From contig JADZEB010000022.1 in assembly GCA_020850755.1 (NCBI GenBank), positions 1 through 64,000 of the forward strand: a stretch of 64,000 bases of DNA, in the 5' to 3' direction. How positions within the stretch are numbered: the stretch's first letter is position 1; every line of letters begins with the position of its first letter. Both the position numbers and the translations under genes were made by a program. The notes under the pieces are model-generated. The model was given only the letters and a program-made list of their open reading frames with translations. It did not search any database and was not told the DNA's origin. Below, in pieces: positions 61,156 to 64,000 of this stretch. The DNA is from Alphaproteobacteria bacterium (GTDB lineage Bacteria; Pseudomonadota; Alphaproteobacteria; Acetobacterales; Acetobacteraceae).

Positions 61156-61938
61156 ATGTCCGAGCCGCATCTCCTTGTCAGCCGCGACGGTCCGGTCGCG
61201 CTCGTGACCTTCGACCGGCCCGATGTGCGCAACGCCTTCAACCTGGCGATGTGGGCCGGCCTCAAGCGCATCATGGACACGCTCTCCGCCGACGACAGCC
61301 TGCGCTGCATCGTGCTGCGCGGGGCGGGCGAGAAGGCCTTCTCCGCGGGCGCCGACATCTCCGCCTTCGCCGAGGAGCGCGGCTCGCGCGAGAAGGAGGA
61401 TCGCTACGCCGCCATCCTGCACGAGAGCTTCCAGTCGATCCGCCTCTGCCGCCATCCGGTGGTGGCGATGATCATGGGCGCCTGCATCGGCGGCGGCGCG
61501 GGGATCGCCACCATGTGCGATTTCCGCTTGGGCGGCGAAGGCAGCCGCTTCGGCATCACCGCGCGCAACCTCGGCATCTGGTACCCTTATGCCGAGATCG
61601 ACCCGATCATCCAGATCGCCGGCTCGGGCGTGGTAGCCGAGATATTGATCGAGGGGCGCATCTTCACCGGCCGCGAAGCCTACGAGAAGGGGCTCTATTC
61701 GCGCGTCGTGCCCGACGACCAGGTGGAAGCCGAGGCGTTGGCCCTGGCCCGGCGCATCGCCGAGGGCAGCCCCCTTTCCGCGCGCTTCCACAAGGCGGCG
61801 ATGCGGAAGCTGCGCGGACCCTTGCCGATCACCGCGGCCGAGGATCGCGCCGTCAACGATTTCGCGCAGACCAAGGACTTCATGGCCGCGGTGCGCGCCT
61901 TCCTGGCCAAGCAGAAACCCACATTCGAAGGACGCTGA
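61156..61938 (+). CDS. enoyl-CoA hydratase/isomerase (crotonase) family protein without the hydratase glutamates
   Basis: This is a 260-residue crotonase-fold protein with oxyanion-hole sequences KAFSAGADISAF and ACIGGGAGIATMCDFRLG. In true enoyl-CoA hydratases a Glu follows GGG (GGGCEL) and another lies in a QPEILLG-like loop. Here these places read GGGAGIA and TARNLGI, so both catalytic glutamates are absent. A different activity (decarboxylase, isomerase, dehalogenase or hydrolase) is more likely. The ATG at 61156 with GGAG is preferred over 61141. It precedes a CaiB/BaiF gene by 5 bp. Confidence 0.85.
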   Translation: MSEPHLLVSRDGPVALVTFDRPDVRNAFNLAMWAGLKRIMDTLSADDSLRCIVLRGAGEKAFSAGADISAFAEERGSREKEDRYAAILHESFQSIRLCRHPVVAMIMGACIGGGAGIATMCDFRLGGEGSRFGITARNLGIWYPYAEIDPIIQIAGSGVVAEILIEGRIFTGREAYEKGLYSRVVPDDQVEAEALALARRIAEGSPLSARFHKAAMRKLRGPLPITAAEDRAVNDFAQTKDFMAAVRAFLAKQKPTFEGR

Positions 61939-61943
61939 TATCC

Positions 61944-63200
61944 ATGAGCGACGAAGCGATGAAGCCCACCGGCCCGCTTGCGGGCGTGAAGGTGGTCGAT
62001 CTCACCGGCCATCTTGCCGGCCCCACCTGCACGCTCCTGCTGGCCGATCTCGGCGCCGACGTGGTCAAGGTCGAGCAGCCGGGCAAGGGCGATGATTCGC
62101 GCAACTTCCTGCCGCCCGCGATCGAGGGCGAGAGCGCGTCCTTCATGACCATCAACCGCAACAAGCGCGGCATCGCTGTCGATCTCAAGGCCGAGGCGGG
62201 CAAGGAGATCGTGCGCAAGCTGGTGCGCGGCGCCGACATACTGGTGGAGAATTCGCGCCCCAAGACCATGATCAATCTCGGCCTCGGCTACGAGGATATG
62301 CGCAAGGAGAATCCGGGGCTGATCTACTGCGCCGTCTCGGGCTTCGGGCGCACCGGGCCGTGGGGCGATCGCGGCGGCGTCGATCTGATCGCGCAGGGCG
62401 TGTCGGGGCTGATGAGCCTGACCGGCGAGGGGCCCGGCCGCCCGCCGGTGAAGGTGGGCGTGCCGATCACCGATGTTTCGGGCGGCATCCTGGCCACCGT
62501 CGGCGTGCTCGCCGCCTATGCCCATCGCCTCAAGACCGGGCAGGGGCAGATGGTCGATACTTCGCTTCTGGAAGCGGGCGTGTTCACCCTGTTCCACCAG
62601 GCCGGCATGTTCTTCGCCACCGGCGAGAGCGCGGGCCCGATGGGCAGCGCGCACCCGCTTGCCGCGCCCTACCAGGCGTTCCGCACCAGGGATGGCGCGG
62701 CCAATATCGGCGCCACCAGCCAGCTCAACTGGGGCCGGCTCTGCACCGTGCTGGGCAAGCCCGAGCTCGCCCAGGATCCGCGCTTCGCCAAGCCGGCCGA
62801 TCGCATGGTCAACCTCACGGTGCTGGTCGAGGAGGTCGAGGCGCTGACCACCACCTTCACGCGCGATGCGCTGCTTTCCAAGCTGGAGGCGGCCGGCGTG
62901 CCCTGCGGCCCGATCCTGAAGGTGGGCGAGGTGCTGACGCATCCGCAGGTGCTGGCGCGCGAGATGGTGCTGGAAGTGCCGCACGCCAAGGCGGGCAGCC
63001 AGCGCGCGATCGGCGTGCCGGTGAAGCTTTCGGCGACACCGGGCAATGTCCGGCGCGGCGCGCCGATCCTGGGCGAGCATACGCGCGAGGTGCTGGCCGA
63101 GCTCGGCTACGCCAATGCCGAGGTGCAGGCGCTGATCGATGCCGGCGTGGTCGAGGTGCCGGAGCGGCCGGTGGCGCCGGTCGCGCGCAAGGGCCACTAG
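61944..63200 (+). CDS. CaiB/BaiF family CoA-transferase
   Basis: This is a 418-residue class III CoA-transferase. Asp177 in VPITDVSGGILA is at the catalytic position. LAGVKVVDLTGHLAGPTCTLLLADLGADVVKVEQPGKGD and ENSRPKTMINLGLGYEDM are typical N-terminal blocks, and CAVSGFGRTGPW follows. It is translationally close to the upstream crotonase-fold gene (5 bp), so the pair probably activates and then converts one acid. Only about 32% of the residues seem shared by eye with the paralogue at 46867, which argues for different substrates. Confidence 0.9.
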   Translation: MSDEAMKPTGPLAGVKVVDLTGHLAGPTCTLLLADLGADVVKVEQPGKGDDSRNFLPPAIEGESASFMTINRNKRGIAVDLKAEAGKEIVRKLVRGADILVENSRPKTMINLGLGYEDMRKENPGLIYCAVSGFGRTGPWGDRGGVDLIAQGVSGLMSLTGEGPGRPPVKVGVPITDVSGGILATVGVLAAYAHRLKTGQGQMVDTSLLEAGVFTLFHQAGMFFATGESAGPMGSAHPLAAPYQAFRTRDGAANIGATSQLNWGRLCTVLGKPELAQDPRFAKPADRMVNLTVLVEEVEALTTTFTRDALLSKLEAAGVPCGPILKVGEVLTHPQVLAREMVLEVPHAKAGSQRAIGVPVKLSATPGNVRRGAPILGEHTREVLAELGYANAEVQALIDAGVVEVPERPVAPVARKGH

Positions 63201-63217
63201 CCGCGCGCCGCCGCCCT

Positions 63218-63667
63218 TCAGTCCTTCGCGTCCGGGCGCACCCCCTCGACCGTCTCGCTGCCCGCGCGCCAGCGGTGCGTGCCCTGGCCATAGGCGATCA
63301 GCGCGCCCTTGGCATCCAGTATCTCGGTGCGGGTGAAGAAGATGTTGCGCCCCCTGGTGACGACGCGTCCCTCGCCATAGAGCGTGCCGGCCTTCATCTG
63401 GCCGGTGAAGTTGCAGGTCATGCTGAGCGTGACCGCGCGGCGCACATTGCCCGGCACGCTGCACCACAGGCCCGCATAGGCGCCGGTCTGGTCGATCATC
63501 GACAGCATCAGCCCGCCATGCACCACGCCCGAGCGGTTCCAGTGCTTCTCGCCCGCCTCGACCACCACCTTGGCGTAGTCCTCGCGCCATTCGAGCAGGC
63601 GGAGCCCGAGCAGCTCGTGGAAGTTCGAGTAGCCGCCGAAGGTGGCGGGATCGACCGGGTTACTCAT
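63218..63667 (-). CDS. PaaI-type hotdog-fold thioesterase
   Basis: This is a 149-residue acyl-CoA thioesterase. The active-site region NRSGVVHGGLMLSMIDQTGAYAG (Asn, HGG and Asp) and the C-terminal RNIFFTRTEILDAKGALIAYGQG match the PaaI/4HBT hotdog family. GGGAGGGG precedes the ATG at 63667. It lies 17 bp after a CaiB/BaiF gene end on the opposite strand and probably forms an operon with the CaiB/BaiF gene at the right edge. It would hydrolyse short or aromatic acyl-CoA esters. Confidence 0.88.
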   Translation of the reverse strand: MSNPVDPATFGGYSNFHELLGLRLLEWREDYAKVVVEAGEKHWNRSGVVHGGLMLSMIDQTGAYAGLWCSVPGNVRRAVTLSMTCNFTGQMKAGTLYGEGRVVTRGRNIFFTRTEILDAKGALIAYGQGTHRWRAGSETVEGVRPDAKD

Positions 63668-63684
63668 GCCGCTTCGCCCCTCCC

Positions 63685-64000
63685 TCAGATCACGCCATCG
63701 GCCTTGAGCGCGGCGATCTCGGCCCTGGTCAGGCCGAGCTCGCGGCGATAGACGGCGTCATTGTCCTGGCCCATCCGCCGCCCCGCCCAGCGCACGCGCC
63801 CCGGCGTGCGGCTGAGGAAGGGAAAGACGTTCTGCATCTTCACCTGGCCGAGATCCTCGTCCGGCAGCGCGATGATGTCGTTGCGGGCCTGGAATTGCGG
63901 GTCGGCGAAGATCTGGGCGATGTCGTTGACCGGCCCGATCGCCGCTTCCGTCTCGGCAAACGCCTTCAGCACCTGGTCGAGGTTGCGCTCGGCCACCCAC
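63685..64000 (-). CDS. CaiB/BaiF family CoA-transferase, C-terminal part (continues off the window)
   Basis: The frame is open to the right edge. The visible 105 residues end with the family C-terminus: LKAFAETEAAIGPVNDIAQIFADPQFQARNDI, ALPDEDLGQVKMQNVFPFLSRTPG and GLTRAEIAALKADGVI. The N-terminus and catalytic Asp are outside the window. The PaaI-type gene follows 17 bp downstream on the same strand, so the two are likely co-transcribed. Confidence 0.85.
   Translation of the reverse strand, partial: WVAERNLDQVLKAFAETEAAIGPVNDIAQIFADPQFQARNDIIALPDEDLGQVKMQNVFPFLSRTPGRVRWAGRRMGQDNDAVYRRELGLTRAEIAALKADGVI

Noticed and set aside
1-64000. tRNA, rRNA, prophage or insertion sequence
   Set aside because: Reading both strands I saw no tRNA cloverleaf with conserved arms, no rRNA core sequence, and no transposase, integrase or phage structural protein among the translated frames. 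A covariance-model scan was not possible here.

Overview
The window is GC-rich DNA, roughly 70% GC by eye, packed with bacterial genes. Several things point to a free-living, nutritionally versatile alphaproteobacterium, probably of the Acetobacterales/Rhodospirillales group: two TRAP transporters plus an orphan TAXI binding protein, several CaiB/BaiF CoA-transferase family proteins, an autotransporter, an RTX protein and pcaF/pobA aromatic catabolism. The genus is not determined from what I can see. I found no rRNA, tRNA, CRISPR array, transposase or phage gene.

Left part (1-26.5 kb). A very large RTX calcium-binding protein runs off the left edge. Next comes a minus-strand block of TRAP subunits P, Q and M, pobA and pcaF, which looks like uptake of an aromatic acid plus two beta-ketoadipate pathway steps. 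After it come a Sel1-repeat lipoprotein, a secreted Gly-rich protein, a PLP decarboxylase divergent from a class III aminotransferase, an orphan peptide-type ABC binding protein, a nucleoside 2-deoxyribosyltransferase-like gene divergent from denD, an M20 carboxypeptidase divergent from a YrdC/Sua5-like gene, an HtrA-like protease carrying two copies of a small N-terminal domain, a LysE exporter, PhoD and two small low-complexity exported proteins.

Middle (26.8-46 kb). A complete second TRAP operon is followed by a 2-keto-4-pentenoate-hydratase-like protein that has lost its metal ligands. A conserved short-chain fatty acid module follows: a sodium/solute symporter with its small subunit (minus strand), a partner protein and a CBS/DUF294 nucleotidyltransferase (plus), a DnaQ-like exonuclease (minus) and propionyl-CoA synthetase (plus). 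Three small membrane proteins lie downstream of the symporter. A VTT-domain membrane protein comes next, then a four-gene minus operon (TAXI binding protein, SDR, GNAT, GMC oxidoreductase) divergent from an MFS permease.

Right part (46-64 kb). This holds a CaiB/BaiF protein and a class III aminotransferase, an autotransporter, lemA with a membrane M48 peptidase, a metallo-amidohydrolase, an endonuclease/exonuclease/phosphatase-family protein, and an Asp/Glu racemase gene broken by an in-frame TAG. An OmpR/EnvZ-type two-component system is divergent from a PepSY-like exported protein. The window ends with an AlkA-like glycosylase, a crotonase-fold protein without the two hydratase glutamates, CaiB/BaiF, a PaaI-type thioesterase and the end of a third CaiB/BaiF gene.

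The most unusual non-coding feature is a family of about 125-bp, double-hairpin intergenic elements with three copies. Two copies, in opposite orientation, bracket the amidohydrolase gene. Strong hairpin terminators separate many convergent gene pairs.
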